A stretch of DNA of 64,000 bases from Streptomyces sp. 11x1 (GCF_032598905.1 NZ_CP122458.1:1550001-1614000), one strand, 5' to 3'. Counted from the stretch's first letter, positions 52,859-61,367 are shown. Notes: generated by a model not told the origin, from the sequence alone. Translations and numbers: made by a program.

Positions 52859-53359
52859 ATGATCACTTTCTCCGGCCTGGCACGCACACCGCCCGAGCCC
52901 GTCCTGAACGCCGACTGGGAACTACGTCCGATCGACGAGCCCGCGACCGCGTCCCTGCAGGCCGCCCGCACCTATTCGGTTACCCCGGCGGGCGGCGGCC
53001 CGACGGCTCTGCTGCGCGTTCACCGCGTCCCACATCACCCGCTCCACGCCTGCTACCCGTTCGGCGCCCACGACCTCGCCCTCGGGCTCGACCTTTCGGA
53101 TCCGGGAGCGCCCGGCGAAGCGCTGGCCCCCAAGCTGCTGCGCGCATTCGTCTCCGCCCTCTTCGCCGCCGACTCCGAATGCCGCCGCATCGTCGCCGCA
53201 CCGGACGAGAGCGACACCGCCACGCAGGTCGTCTTGGAGGCAGGCGGCTTCCTCCGGGTCACGGAGGCGGATCTGCCGGACGCCAGCGTGGTCCTCTACG
53301 CGGTGGAACCGCCGGATATCGCCCGTATATCCACCGCGCTGGACGACATGCCTCACTGA
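52859..53359 (+). CDS. GNAT-like / hypothetical protein
   Basis: A 166-residue protein that starts just after the ligase stop. The C-terminal half (ECRRIVAAPDESDTATQVVLEAGGFLRVTEADLPDASVVLYAV) looks like the GNAT acetyltransferase pattern of family members from siderophore or aminoglycoside modification. The N-terminal half (ELRPIDEPATASLQAARTYSVTPAGGG) is not recognisable. I am not sure of the function. It is the last gene of this operon and may modify a pathway acid or be unrelated. Confidence 0.5.
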   Translation: MITFSGLARTPPEPVLNADWELRPIDEPATASLQAARTYSVTPAGGGPTALLRVHRVPHHPLHACYPFGAHDLALGLDLSDPGAPGEALAPKLLRAFVSALFAADSECRRIVAAPDESDTATQVVLEAGGFLRVTEADLPDASVVLYAVEPPDIARISTALDDMPH

Positions 53360-53412
53360 TCAGGCCAGGTCCCCTGGCCGAGCCCGAACACAGTAGGAGG
53401 AGCTGACCGATG

Positions 53413-53837
53413 GGTGAGCCGTCCGCAAGCCCACCCTGGAGCTGCTGACCCTGGCCCGCCGCATCGGCGAGCCGGTCGCCGTCGCGCTGGGAGGCGGCGC
53501 CGGTGACACCGCCGCCGCCCTCGCCGAGCACGGCGCGGTCAAGGTCCTCACCCACGAGGCCGCCGAGTACGCCGAGTACGCCGACTACCTGGTCGTCCCC
53601 AAGGTCGACGCCCTCCAGGCCGCCGTCGAGCCTGTGTCCGCCGCGGGCTCCCTCGCCGCCGTCCTCGTCCCGTCCTCCGCGGAGGGCAAGGAGATCGCCG
53701 CCCGTCTGGCGCTGCGCATCGGCTCCGGCATCATCACCGGCGCCGTCGGCCTCGAGGCCGGCGACGAGGGCCCGGTGGCCACCCAGTCGTCGACCCGGAT
53801 TCGCCCCGAGAACCCCAGACTCCAAAACGAACAGTAG
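53413..53837 (+). pseudogene. Remnant of electron-transfer flavoprotein alpha subunit (EtfA)
   Basis: The frame reads AVRKPTLELLTLARRIGEPVAVALGGGAGDTAAALAEHGAVKVLTHEAAEYAEYADYLVVPKVDALQAAVE and SAEGKEIAARLALRIGSGIITGAVGLEAGDEG. This is the N-terminal (FixB-like) half of actinobacterial EtfA. Around its first codons the frame is broken by a stop (53415) after AGGAGGAGCTGACCGATG. The FAD-binding C-terminal half is absent, replaced by unrelated codons to 53837. A dead copy. Confidence 0.8.
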
Positions 53838-54185
53838 TTGACCTGCAGTGATGCCGATTCTTGCCGCTGTACCCAGCATCCACCAATAGAGGAGTCTCAC
53901 AATTAAAACTAAGTGGACATTCTTGGGCGATTAACGCCACGTAGTGAGTAGTCGCACTCGCCATCGCCGCCCCCGGTTCCCCCGAGCGCGAACCGAATGG
54001 CCGCACCACGCGGCACTCCACTCTGGCGACTAAGGGTTGACAGGGCAAGGCTCTGACCAGCCCCTTTGTAGAAGTTCTTCCGCCTGGCAGAAGCCGCCTT
54101 GCCGAGCCGGTACAAGCCTCACGACCCTGATTCCAACCACGGCACGCGGGGCGACGACGCCCCGCCGACAGGGACGGGAACCCCC
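53838..54185. other. Intergenic region upstream of vanA
   Basis: No gene recognised in about 350 bp. It includes a TTGACA hexamer at 54037-54042 without a clear -10 box. An AAGTGGACAT stretch at 53911-53920 resembles half of the IclR operator region at 45700. GGGACGGGAA before ATG 54186 is the probable ribosome-binding region. Confidence 0.4.
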
Positions 54186-55250
54186 ATGCCTCACATGACC
54201 GCCTTCGCCAGGAACCAGTGGTACGTCGCCGCCTACGCCGAAGAGGTGGGGCGGGAACTGCTGGGCCGGACGATCCTCGGTGAGCCGCTCGTCTTCTACC
54301 GGACGGAGGAGGACGGGACGCCGGTCGCGCTGCACGACCGGTGTGTGCACCGCCGGTACCCGCTCTCCAAGAGCGGGCTGGACGGGGACCGGATCGTGTG
54401 CGGGTACCACGGCTTCACGTACGACACGACGGGCGCGTGTGTGTACGTGCCGGGGCAGAAGCGGATCCCGCGGACGGCTCGTGTGGCCTCCTACCCGGTG
54501 GTCGAGCAGGACTCGCTGATCTGGGTGTGGATAGGCGACCCGGCGCTCGCCGACCCGCAGACGATCCCGCGCGCGAAGCACCTGGCCGCTCCCGGCTGGA
54601 CGACCGTGCGCGGTATGGAGCCGATCGACGCCGACTACGGGCTCCTCGTCGACAACCTCCTCGACCTCTCCCACGAGACCTACCTGCACGGCGGCTACAT
54701 CGGCACCCCCGAGGTCGCCGAGACACCGATCACCACCGAGGTCGACGAGGGCGCCGGCGTCGTGCGCGTGAGCCGGCACATGGACGACGCCGAGTGCCCG
54801 CCGTTCTACGCGAGGTCGACCGGCATCGAGGGACGCATCACCCGCTGGCAGGACATCGAGTACTTCGCCCCCTGCCTGTACCTGCTGCACAGCCGGATCG
54901 CGCCGGTGGGCGTGCTCCCCGAGGCGGACGGCAGCGACCCCAACGGCTTCCACACCGAGATCACCTACGCGATCACCCCGTCGACGGACGGCAAGGTGTA
55001 CGACTTCTGGATGGTCTCCCGGGACTGGGCGACCGAGGACGACGAGGTCACCGAGTTCCTCAGGGGCAACAACCACACGGTCGTCATGCAGGACGTCGTC
55101 GCGCTGAACCTGCTCCAGGAGACGCTGGGCTCCGAGCGCACCGGCTACCAGGAGCTGAGCATCAACATCGACACCGGCGGTCTGGCCGCCCGCCGTATCC
55201 TCGCCCGGCTGGTCGAGCAGGGGGAGAAGCCGGTGGAGAAGGTCCAGTGA
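54186..55250 (+). CDS. vanA: Vanillate O-demethylase oxygenase subunit (VanA-type Rieske monooxygenase)
   Basis: A 354-residue Rieske oxygenase of the VanA group. N-terminal FARNQWYVAAYAEEVG, Rieske ligands in CVHRRYPLSKSGLDGDRIVCGYHGFTYD. Catalytic iron site in VDNLLDLSHETYLHGG. It removes the O-methyl group of vanillate (to protocatechuate) or similar methoxy-aromatics, with electrons from VanB. Operon vanA, small Cys-rich protein, vanB with GTGA/ATGA overlaps. The gene name is by homology; substrate range is unknown. Confidence 0.9.
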   Translation: MPHMTAFARNQWYVAAYAEEVGRELLGRTILGEPLVFYRTEEDGTPVALHDRCVHRRYPLSKSGLDGDRIVCGYHGFTYDTTGACVYVPGQKRIPRTARVASYPVVEQDSLIWVWIGDPALADPQTIPRAKHLAAPGWTTVRGMEPIDADYGLLVDNLLDLSHETYLHGGYIGTPEVAETPITTEVDEGAGVVRVSRHMDDAECPPFYARSTGIEGRITRWQDIEYFAPCLYLLHSRIAPVGVLPEADGSDPNGFHTEITYAITPSTDGKVYDFWMVSRDWATEDDEVTEFLRGNNHTVVMQDVVALNLLQETLGSERTGYQELSINIDTGGLAARRILARLVEQGEKPVEKVQ

Positions 55251-55444
55251 GCACACCGCCCACCTTCCGGACCGGTGAGGTCTACCGCATCGCCTGGCTG
55301 CCGGGCACGGACATCCTGCACGGCACCTGTCACTGCGGGCGCGAGCACACCGCGCAGGACCCCATCGAGATGTGGGAGTGGATGCTCGCCCACCCGCAAG
55401 GACACGAGCCGCAAGGCACAGAGCCACAAGGAAACACCTCATGA
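55247..55444 (+). CDS. Small Cys/His-rich protein between vanA and vanB
   Basis: A 65-residue protein. The core is GEVYRIAWLPGTDILHGTCHCGREHTAQDPIEMWEWMLAHPQGH with a CHC...H cluster of possible metal ligands. The tail is a short PQG repeat. Its GTG overlaps the vanA stop (GTGA) and its stop overlaps the vanB ATG, so it is co-translated. I have no named family. It could be a small structural or metal-handling partner of the demethylase, or help electron transfer between its two components. Confidence 0.7.
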   Translation: MSTPPTFRTGEVYRIAWLPGTDILHGTCHCGREHTAQDPIEMWEWMLAHPQGHEPQGTEPQGNTS

Positions 55445-56394
55445 CCTCGTCCTCCGCCTCGTCCGTCCACGAGGTCGAACTCATCGTCGACAGCCGGGAG
55501 TTCGCCGCCGACGGCGTGCTGGCCCTCACCCTGCGGCATCCACTGGGCGAGGAACTCCCGGCCTGGGAACCGGGCGCGCACATCGATGTGCTGCTCGGCC
55601 CCGGGCTGGAACGGCAGTACTCGCTGTGCGGCGACCCGGCGGACCGGCACACCTGGCGGATCGGGGTGCTGCGGGAGCCCGACGGGCGCGGCGGATCGGC
55701 GTACGTGCACACGGAGTTGGCGCGCGGCGACAAGGTCCGGGTGCGCGGCCCGCGCAACAACTTCGCGCTGGAGCCGGCGCCCCGCTACCGGTTCGTGGCC
55801 GGTGGCATCGGCATCACCCCCATCCTGCCGATGCTGGCCGCCGCCGAGGCGGCGGGCGCGGAGTGGTCGCTGCTGTACGGCGGGCGCAGCCGTGCATCCA
55901 TGGCGTTCCAGCAGGAGTTGGCCGGGTACGGCACCCGGGTGACGGTCGCCCCGCAGGACGAGAGCGGGCTGCTGGACCTCGGGTCCGTGCTGGACGGGCT
56001 GCCCGAGGACACTCTCGTCTACTGCTGCGGTCCCGGACCGCTGCTCGACGCGGTCGAGGAGCGGTGCCCGGGCAAGGCGCTCCGCATCGAGCGGTTCCGG
56101 CCGAAGGAGCAGGAGACCGGCCCGGACGGCGAGTTCGAGGTCGTGCTGGAGCGGACGGGCAAGACGGTCACGGTTCCCGTCGGGGTCTCCGTGCTCGACA
56201 CCGTGCGTGCCGCCGGGGTCGAGGTGCTGTACTCGTGCACGGAGGGCACGTGCGGGACCTGTGAGACGGACGTCCTGGAGGGCACCCCGGACCACCGCGA
56301 CTCGGTGCTCAGCGACGAGGAGCGCGCGGTCGGGGAGACCATGCTCATCTGCGTGTCCCGCTGCCAGGGCTCGCGGCTGGTGCTCGACCTGTAG
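55441..56394 (+). CDS. vanB: Vanillate O-demethylase reductase (VanB-type)
   Basis: A 317-residue phthalate-dioxygenase-reductase-type flavoprotein. FMN/FAD-binding domain (RQYSLCGDP), NAD motif FVAGGIGITPILPMLAAAEAAGAEW, and YCCGPGPLLDAVEERC. C-terminal plant-type [2Fe-2S] domain with SCTEGTCGTCETDVLEG and a later Cys in TMLICVSRC. Delivers electrons from NADH to VanA. ATG 55441 is coupled to the small protein upstream. Confidence 0.92.
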   Translation: MTSSSASSVHEVELIVDSREFAADGVLALTLRHPLGEELPAWEPGAHIDVLLGPGLERQYSLCGDPADRHTWRIGVLREPDGRGGSAYVHTELARGDKVRVRGPRNNFALEPAPRYRFVAGGIGITPILPMLAAAEAAGAEWSLLYGGRSRASMAFQQELAGYGTRVTVAPQDESGLLDLGSVLDGLPEDTLVYCCGPGPLLDAVEERCPGKALRIERFRPKEQETGPDGEFEVVLERTGKTVTVPVGVSVLDTVRAAGVEVLYSCTEGTCGTCETDVLEGTPDHRDSVLSDEERAVGETMLICVSRCQGSRLVLDL

Positions 56395-56670
56395 GGGCGC
56401 CGGAGCCGGGGGCCAGGGCTCGCGCCCGGCCCACGGCCGCCCCCGTCACACACAGGTCCGCCTCGATCCCGGCGACCGTGGCGAGCAGATGGGGCAGCAG
56501 GTCGCGGCGTACCGCCTCCACGGAGGTACGGCCGGCGTGGACGGGATGTTCAAGGCGGCCGCCACCTCACCGTCCCGGTCCCGCACCGGGGCGGCGACCG
56601 AGCGGAGCCCCTCTTCCAGTCCTGGTCGACCAGGACTTACCGTTCCTGGGGAGTGAGCATGAGTGAGCCC
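56395..56670 (-). pseudogene. Remnant of an IclR-family regulator (C-terminal end)
   Basis: On the leftward strand two frames read LEEGLRSVAAPVRDRDGEVAAALN and HAGRTSVEAVRRDLLPHLLATVAGIEADLCVTG. This is the C-terminal effector-domain end of IclR (PcaR-like) proteins. The upstream part of the gene, including the DNA-binding domain, is missing. It probably once regulated the van operon, which is convergent with it. Confidence 0.7.
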
Positions 56671-56789
56671 GCCCAGCCGCAGACGAAGTGCGGTTCGCGG
56701 GCCGCGCCCAACCGGTCTTGATCGGCCATCGTCGCCTCGTGGCAGACGCACGGAGACGCCCGGCACGCGCGCTCCGCACTCACGGCGGT

Positions 56790-56852
56790 GCGCCTCATAC
56801 ACACGGTGATGCGCCTCGTACACACGGTGATGCGCCTCGTACACACGGTGGT
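56790..56852. repeat. Three tandem 21-bp direct repeats upstream of the ABC importer
   Basis: Units at 56790-56810, 56811-56831 and 56832-56852 are near-identical (GCGCCTCGTACACACGGTG plus two bases; single-base variants). Partial copies lie on both sides. They end 157 bp before the substrate-binding-protein start. The 21-bp period equals two helical turns, so phased regulator sites are likely. No protein match. Confidence 0.75.
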
Positions 56853-57009
56853 GCGCTCTGCGCACGCCAGGAGCACTCTTGCAAAAACGTCAGCGACCTT
56901 GCACAGCGGGGGCATTGACCCACTCGCACCGACGCTCTACGTTCGCGCTGTGCACTGCCGTGCGGTCCACGCACACGTTTGCCGAGCAACTGTCCCACTA
57001 GGGGGAGCC

Positions 57010-57978
57010 ATGCGTCGTCTGCCCATCGGCCTCGCGGCCGGCGCTCTTTTTCTGGCCGCCACGGGCTGCGGTTCGTCCGACTCCTCGGGGTCGAGCGGGG
57101 CCGGCGCGTCCGGCAGTACCACCACCCTCAAGGTCGGCATCATTCCCATCCTGGATGTCGCTCCCGTCTACCTGGGCCAGAAGAAGGGCTTCTACGCCGA
57201 GCGCGGCCTGAAGCTGGAGCTGACGCCCGCTCAGGGCGGGGCCGCGATCGTGCCCGGTGTGATCTCCGGCCAGTTCCAGTTCGGGTTCAGCAACACGACG
57301 TCATTGCTGGTCGCCCAGTCCAAGAACGTGCCTGTCAAGGTCGTGGCCAACGGTGTGGCGTCCACTGCCGAGAAGGGTGCCGACTTCTGCGGCATCACGG
57401 TGAAGAAGGACAGCCCCGTCAAGTCCCCCGACCAACTGGAGGGCAAGAAGGTCGCGGTCAACACGCTCAACAACATCTGTGACACCTCCATCAGGGAGTC
57501 GATCCGCAAGGCGGGCGGCGACCCGTCGAAGGTCGAGTTCGTCGAGATGCCCTTCGACCAGATGCCCGCCGCGCTCGACAAGGGCCAGGTCGACGGGGCC
57601 TGCACCCCGGAGCCCGCGCTGGCCACCGTCAAGGCGGCCGGCGGCCGGTCCATCGCGTCGAACTTCTTCGACGTGGACCCGAACCTCACCGTGGCCATGT
57701 ACTTCACCTCCCAGCAGTACGCCCAGAAGAACCCGGAGCTGGTGAAGAAGTTCCAGGAGGCGACCGTCGAGTCCCTCGAGTACGCCGACAGCCACCCCGA
57801 CGAGGTCCGCGCGATCCTCACCACGTACACGAAGATCCCGAACGACCTGCGGGACAAGCTGACCCTGCCCCACTTCCCCGCGGAACCCGACCGCCCCTCC
57901 ATCGAACGGCTGGCCGAACTGGGCGTGCAGGACGGCCTGTTCGACAAGGCCCCGGACCTGGACAAGCTGCTTCCGTGA
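57010..57978 (+). CDS. NMT1/SsuA-type ABC importer substrate-binding lipoprotein
   Basis: A 322-residue periplasmic-type binding protein anchored as a lipoprotein. Signal peptide MRRLPIGLAAGALFLAATGC with lipobox LAATGC and a Ser/Gly-rich linker. NMT1 domain KVGIIPILDVAPVYLGQKKGFYAERGLKLELTPAQGG, GVISGQFQFGFSNTTSL and EFVEMPFDQMPAALDKGQVDGACTPEPALA. The family imports sulfonates, taurine, pyrimidine precursors or aromatic acids. Next to VanAB it may take up methoxy-aromatic or other organic anions (inference). Starts the ABC operon. Confidence 0.9.
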   Translation: MRRLPIGLAAGALFLAATGCGSSDSSGSSGAGASGSTTTLKVGIIPILDVAPVYLGQKKGFYAERGLKLELTPAQGGAAIVPGVISGQFQFGFSNTTSLLVAQSKNVPVKVVANGVASTAEKGADFCGITVKKDSPVKSPDQLEGKKVAVNTLNNICDTSIRESIRKAGGDPSKVEFVEMPFDQMPAALDKGQVDGACTPEPALATVKAAGGRSIASNFFDVDPNLTVAMYFTSQQYAQKNPELVKKFQEATVESLEYADSHPDEVRAILTTYTKIPNDLRDKLTLPHFPAEPDRPSIERLAELGVQDGLFDKAPDLDKLLP

Positions 57979-58748
57979 GGACGGGCAACACCGCGCTGGG
58001 CGCGGCCGGCCTCGTGGGGTTCCTCGTGCTGTGGGAGGCGGTCCCCCGGGTCGGCGTCGTCAGGGACGCCTACTTCCCGCCGGTCAGCCGGGTCGCCGGC
58101 GCCCTCGGCACCGAGTTCGCCGACGAGGCGTTCTGGACGGCGCTCGGCGACACCCTCACCGGCTGGGCGGTCGGGCTGCTGATCGCCGTCACCGCCGGGA
58201 TCCTGGTGGGGATCGTCATCGCCGTCGTGCCGTATCTGCGCGAGGCGACGTCCTCCACGATCGAGTTCCTGCGCCCGATCCCCTCGGTCGCGCTGATCCC
58301 GCTGGCGGTCCTGCTGTACGGCAGCGAACTGCGGTCGGTGCTGCTGCTGGTGGTCTACGCGTCCTTCTGGCAGGTTCTGATCCAGACCCTGTACGGCGTC
58401 CAGGACGTCGACCCGGTCGCCGAGGAGACCGCCCGCTCCTACGGCCTCGGTACGTGGGCGCGGATTCGCCATGTGCTGTGGCCCACCGCCCTGCCGTACG
58501 TCATGACCGGCGTCAGGCTGGCCGCGGCGGTGGCGCTCATCCTGGCCGTGACCGCCGAACTGGTCATCGGAGCGCCGGGGTTGGGCCAGCGCATCGCGGT
58601 CGCGCAGAGCTCGCAGGCGGTGCCGGAGATGTACGCCCTGGTGGTGGTCACCGGGCTGCTGGGGCTGCTCATCAACGTGGGGGCGCGGACGGTGGAGCGG
58701 CGGGCGCTGGCCTGGCACCAGTCGGTGCGCGGGGAGGTGGCGGTGTGA
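57975..58748 (+). CDS. ABC transporter permease 1 (SsuC/TauC type)
   Basis: A 257-residue inner-membrane permease with about six hydrophobic segments. The cytoplasmic EAA loop is visible in PVAEETARSYGLGTWARIRHVLWPTALPYVMTGVRLA. GTG 57975 overlaps the stop of the binding protein. Pairs with the second permease as a heterodimer. Confidence 0.9.
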   Translation: MRTGNTALGAAGLVGFLVLWEAVPRVGVVRDAYFPPVSRVAGALGTEFADEAFWTALGDTLTGWAVGLLIAVTAGILVGIVIAVVPYLREATSSTIEFLRPIPSVALIPLAVLLYGSELRSVLLLVVYASFWQVLIQTLYGVQDVDPVAEETARSYGLGTWARIRHVLWPTALPYVMTGVRLAAAVALILAVTAELVIGAPGLGQRIAVAQSSQAVPEMYALVVVTGLLGLLINVGARTVERRALAWHQSVRGEVAV

Positions 58749-59521
58749 GCCGTGCCCTGCTGCGACCACTGTTCGTCGTCGCCCTCCCCCTCGTCCTGGT
58801 CACGGTCTGGTGGTTCGCGTCGGCGGGCAGCACCGATGTGTACTGGCCGCCGCTGCGCACGATCCTCGCCACGTTCCCGGACGTCTGGACGGCCGAGCGG
58901 CTGCGCGCCGACGTCCTGCCCAGCCTGCTGCGCCTGACCGCCGGGTACGCCCTGGCGGCGGTCGTCGGTGTGGCGCTCGGCACGGTCATCGGCACCCACC
59001 GGCGGGTGCGGGCGGTCTGCGAACCGGTCCTGGAGTTCCTGCGGGCGGTGCCGCCGCCCGTCCTCGTCCCGGTCATCATGCTGTTCGCGGGCATCGGCGA
59101 CACGATGAAGATCGCCGTGATCGCGAGCGGCTGTGTCTGGCCGATCCTGCTCAACACGGTCGAGGGCGTCCGCGCGGTGGACTCCGTGATGTCCGAGACG
59201 GCCAGGTCGTACGGCATCACGGGCGCGGCGCGGCTGCGGAACGTCGTGCTGCGCTCGGCGAGCCCGCAGATCTTCGCCGGGCTGCGCCAGGCGCTGTCCA
59301 TCGGCATCATCCTCATGGTCATCAGCGAGATGACCGCGGCCAGCAACGGACTGGGTTACACCATCGTCCAGTTCCAGCGCGGTTTCGCCATCCCCGACAT
59401 GTGGACCGGCATTCTCGTCCTCGGCCTGCTGGGGTTCCTGCTGTCCGTCGTCTTCCGGCTGGTCGAGCGGCGCGTGCTCGGCTGGTACCACGGTCAGCGC
59501 GCGTCCTCCCGGCGGTCGTAG
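58745..59521 (+). CDS. ABC transporter permease 2 (SsuC/TauC type)
   Basis: A 258-residue permease. It has about six membrane segments, and the EAA loop is in SVMSETARSYGITGAARLRNVVLRSASPQIFAGLRQALS. GTG 58745 overlaps the stop of permease 1. Two different permease genes in one importer operon is common for NMT1/SsuA systems in actinobacteria. Confidence 0.9.
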   Translation: MSRALLRPLFVVALPLVLVTVWWFASAGSTDVYWPPLRTILATFPDVWTAERLRADVLPSLLRLTAGYALAAVVGVALGTVIGTHRRVRAVCEPVLEFLRAVPPPVLVPVIMLFAGIGDTMKIAVIASGCVWPILLNTVEGVRAVDSVMSETARSYGITGAARLRNVVLRSASPQIFAGLRQALSIGIILMVISEMTAASNGLGYTIVQFQRGFAIPDMWTGILVLGLLGFLLSVVFRLVERRVLGWYHGQRASSRRS

Positions 59522-60357
59522 TGAAACTCGAGAAGGAGCAGCGGGCGATGCACGCCTTGCTTGAGGTAGCGGGCCTGAAGAAGGTCTACGAGGGTTCCGG
59601 GCGCCGCGTGGAGGCGGTGCGGGACCTCACCTTCACCGTCGACGCCGGCGAACTGGTGTGTCTGGTGGGCCCGTCGGGCTGCGGCAAGACGACCCTGCTG
59701 AAGTGCGTGGCGGGGCTGCTGAGGCCGACGGCGGGTGAAGTCCGCCTGATGGGACGGCCGGTGGAGGGGCCGCCGCCGGGCATGGCGGTCGTCTTCCAGG
59801 AGTACGGGCGCAGCCTCTTCCCCTGGATGCGGGTCCGCGACAATGTCGAACTCCCGCTCAGGCAGAAGAGGTTGAGCCGCGAGCAGCGGCGGGGTCTGGT
59901 CGAGGGCGCGCTCGCCTCGGTCGGTCTGTCCGACGCCGCCGGGGCGTATCCGTGGCAGTTGTCCGGCGGGATGCAGCAGCGGGTCGCCATCGCCCGCGCG
60001 CTGGCGTACGAGCCGGACGTCCTGCTGATGGACGAGCCGTTCGCGGCGGTCGACGCCCAGACCCGCGCCGACCTGGAGGATCTCGTACGGGGCCTGTGGC
60101 GGGAGCGCGGGATCACGATCCTCTTCGTCACCCACGACATCGACGAGGCCGTCTACCTGGGCGAACGTGTCCTGATCCTGTCCGCCTCCCCCACGGTCGT
60201 CCAGGAGCAGCTGAAGGTCGATCTCCCCGCCGAGCGCGACCAGTTGCACACCCGCGTGGCCCCGCGCTTCGCGGAACTGCGCACCCATGTGTACGAGCAG
60301 ATCCAGGCGGCCAAGCGGGGGACCGCGCTGGAGAAGGATACGCTGGAGAAGGATTGA
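59521..60357 (+). CDS. ABC transporter ATP-binding protein (SsuB/TauB type)
   Basis: A 278-residue ATPase. Walker A VGPSGCGKTTLLK, Q-loop VVFQEYGRSLFPWM, signature LSGGMQQRVAIARAL, Walker B VLLMDEPFAAVDA and H-loop LFVTHDIDEA. GTG 59521 overlaps the preceding TAG by one base; ATG 59548 (GGAG upstream) is a possible alternative and would give 269 residues. Ends at a strong terminator. Confidence 0.92.
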   Translation: MKLEKEQRAMHALLEVAGLKKVYEGSGRRVEAVRDLTFTVDAGELVCLVGPSGCGKTTLLKCVAGLLRPTAGEVRLMGRPVEGPPPGMAVVFQEYGRSLFPWMRVRDNVELPLRQKRLSREQRRGLVEGALASVGLSDAAGAYPWQLSGGMQQRVAIARALAYEPDVLLMDEPFAAVDAQTRADLEDLVRGLWRERGITILFVTHDIDEAVYLGERVLILSASPTVVQEQLKVDLPAERDQLHTRVAPRFAELRTHVYEQIQAAKRGTALEKDTLEKD

Positions 60358-60400
60358 CCTCCGGCGCCGTCGGCGACCTGAACGCCGGCGGCGCCGGAGG
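60358..60400. terminator. Strong bidirectional hairpin terminator
   Basis: CCTCCGGCGCCG (60358-60369) and CGGCGCCGGAGG (60389-60400) form a perfect 12-bp stem between the convergent ABC ATPase and MmyB-like genes. Confidence 0.75.
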
Positions 60401-60409
60401 GGGTGCGGC

Positions 60410-61093
60410 TCACCTCTCGGGGGAGGGCACCACGCTCAGGTGGGTCGATGCGGGTCGGCGGGGGCGGCGGGCCCTGCGGGCGTGGTCGGTCGGACGGTTC
60501 ACCTCGTGCAGGACGAGGGTCATCCGGTGGTAGCCGAGGTCGTGGAGGGTGTCGGGGCTCTCGCCGACGACCCGGCAGTGGGTCGCGCCCCACCGCGGGT
60601 CCGGGTGGACCAGGGGCCGGACGGCGCCGTCGTGACGGATCGCGCCGGGGCCGACGGTGCGGAGCCAGTGCGGCAGGCCGTGGCGGTAGGCGGCGTCCAT
60701 GATGGGGTCCTGAGCGATGTCCCGGCGGATGGACTGCAGGCCCCGGTCCTGGGGGTGGCGCTCCACGGCGGCGGCGAAGTGGGCGAGCATCGGCAGACAC
60801 CAACTGGACTCGTGGTCACCGAGAACGGTGGCGGCGTCCGGGTGGAAGAGCACGAAGCGGAGGAAGTTGTCGTCCGGCAGGGCCGTCGGGTGGGGCCCCA
60901 CTGCGGTGAAGAGCGCGCGGAACGCGGCGTTGCTCAGGACGACGTCCCAGCGGTGGTCGAGGACGACGGACGGGAACAGGACGGAGTCCAGCAGTACGGC
61001 GTAGTCCTGGAGATACGCCTGCGCTTCCTGGGCTTCGAGAGTGTCGGGGACGGGCCGCGGTACCGACCGCTGCCCTCCTGCCTGATGTGCCAT
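60410..61093 (-). CDS. MmyB-like protein lacking the DNA-binding domain
   Basis: A 227-residue protein consisting of the MmyB ligand-binding (PAS-like) domain found in XRE/MmyB regulators. AYLQDYAVLLDSVLFPSVVLDHRWDVVLSNAAFRALFTAVGPHP and NFLRFVLFHPDAATVLGDHESSWCLPMLAHFAAAVERHPQD are typical. The usual N-terminal helix-turn-helix is absent. The start at 61093 is supported by frame and by an upstream non-coding stretch. Might act as a stand-alone sensor or partner of another regulator. Confidence 0.78.
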   Translation of the reverse strand: MAHQAGGQRSVPRPVPDTLEAQEAQAYLQDYAVLLDSVLFPSVVLDHRWDVVLSNAAFRALFTAVGPHPTALPDDNFLRFVLFHPDAATVLGDHESSWCLPMLAHFAAAVERHPQDRGLQSIRRDIAQDPIMDAAYRHGLPHWLRTVGPGAIRHDGAVRPLVHPDPRWGATHCRVVGESPDTLHDLGYHRMTLVLHEVNRPTDHARRARRPRRPASTHLSVVPSPER

Positions 61094-61367
61094 CGGGAGG
61101 TCACCCCTCTTGCCTATGCGGCCTTCACGCGGCTCCTTGATCCTCCTGCCCCGAGCGGAGGCGTGTCAACTATCGTGGCATTCGACGCCGGTTGACGGCT
61201 GAATCTCGCCACAGTTGTGGCGAGACCTGGATGTGAGTTCGACCGAACCGCTAGTCTCCCCGCAGTTCACGGTGTACTTGCCGGGACCAGGGTCTCGCGC
61301 CAGGCTTGGATCCACGGATTCCGCAGTACCGCGAAATTGGCCTGAGAGAGACGTAGGAGATCTGTCG

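Noticed and set aside
54037..54074. Promoter of vanA from the TTGACA hexamer
   Set aside because: The nearest TAGAAG -10-like element is 26 bp away, too far for a standard promoter.
56788..57009. N-terminal extension of the binding protein through the 21-bp repeats
   Set aside because: The frame is open but the lipoprotein signal peptide begins at 57010 with a good ribosome-binding site, so the repeats are non-coding.
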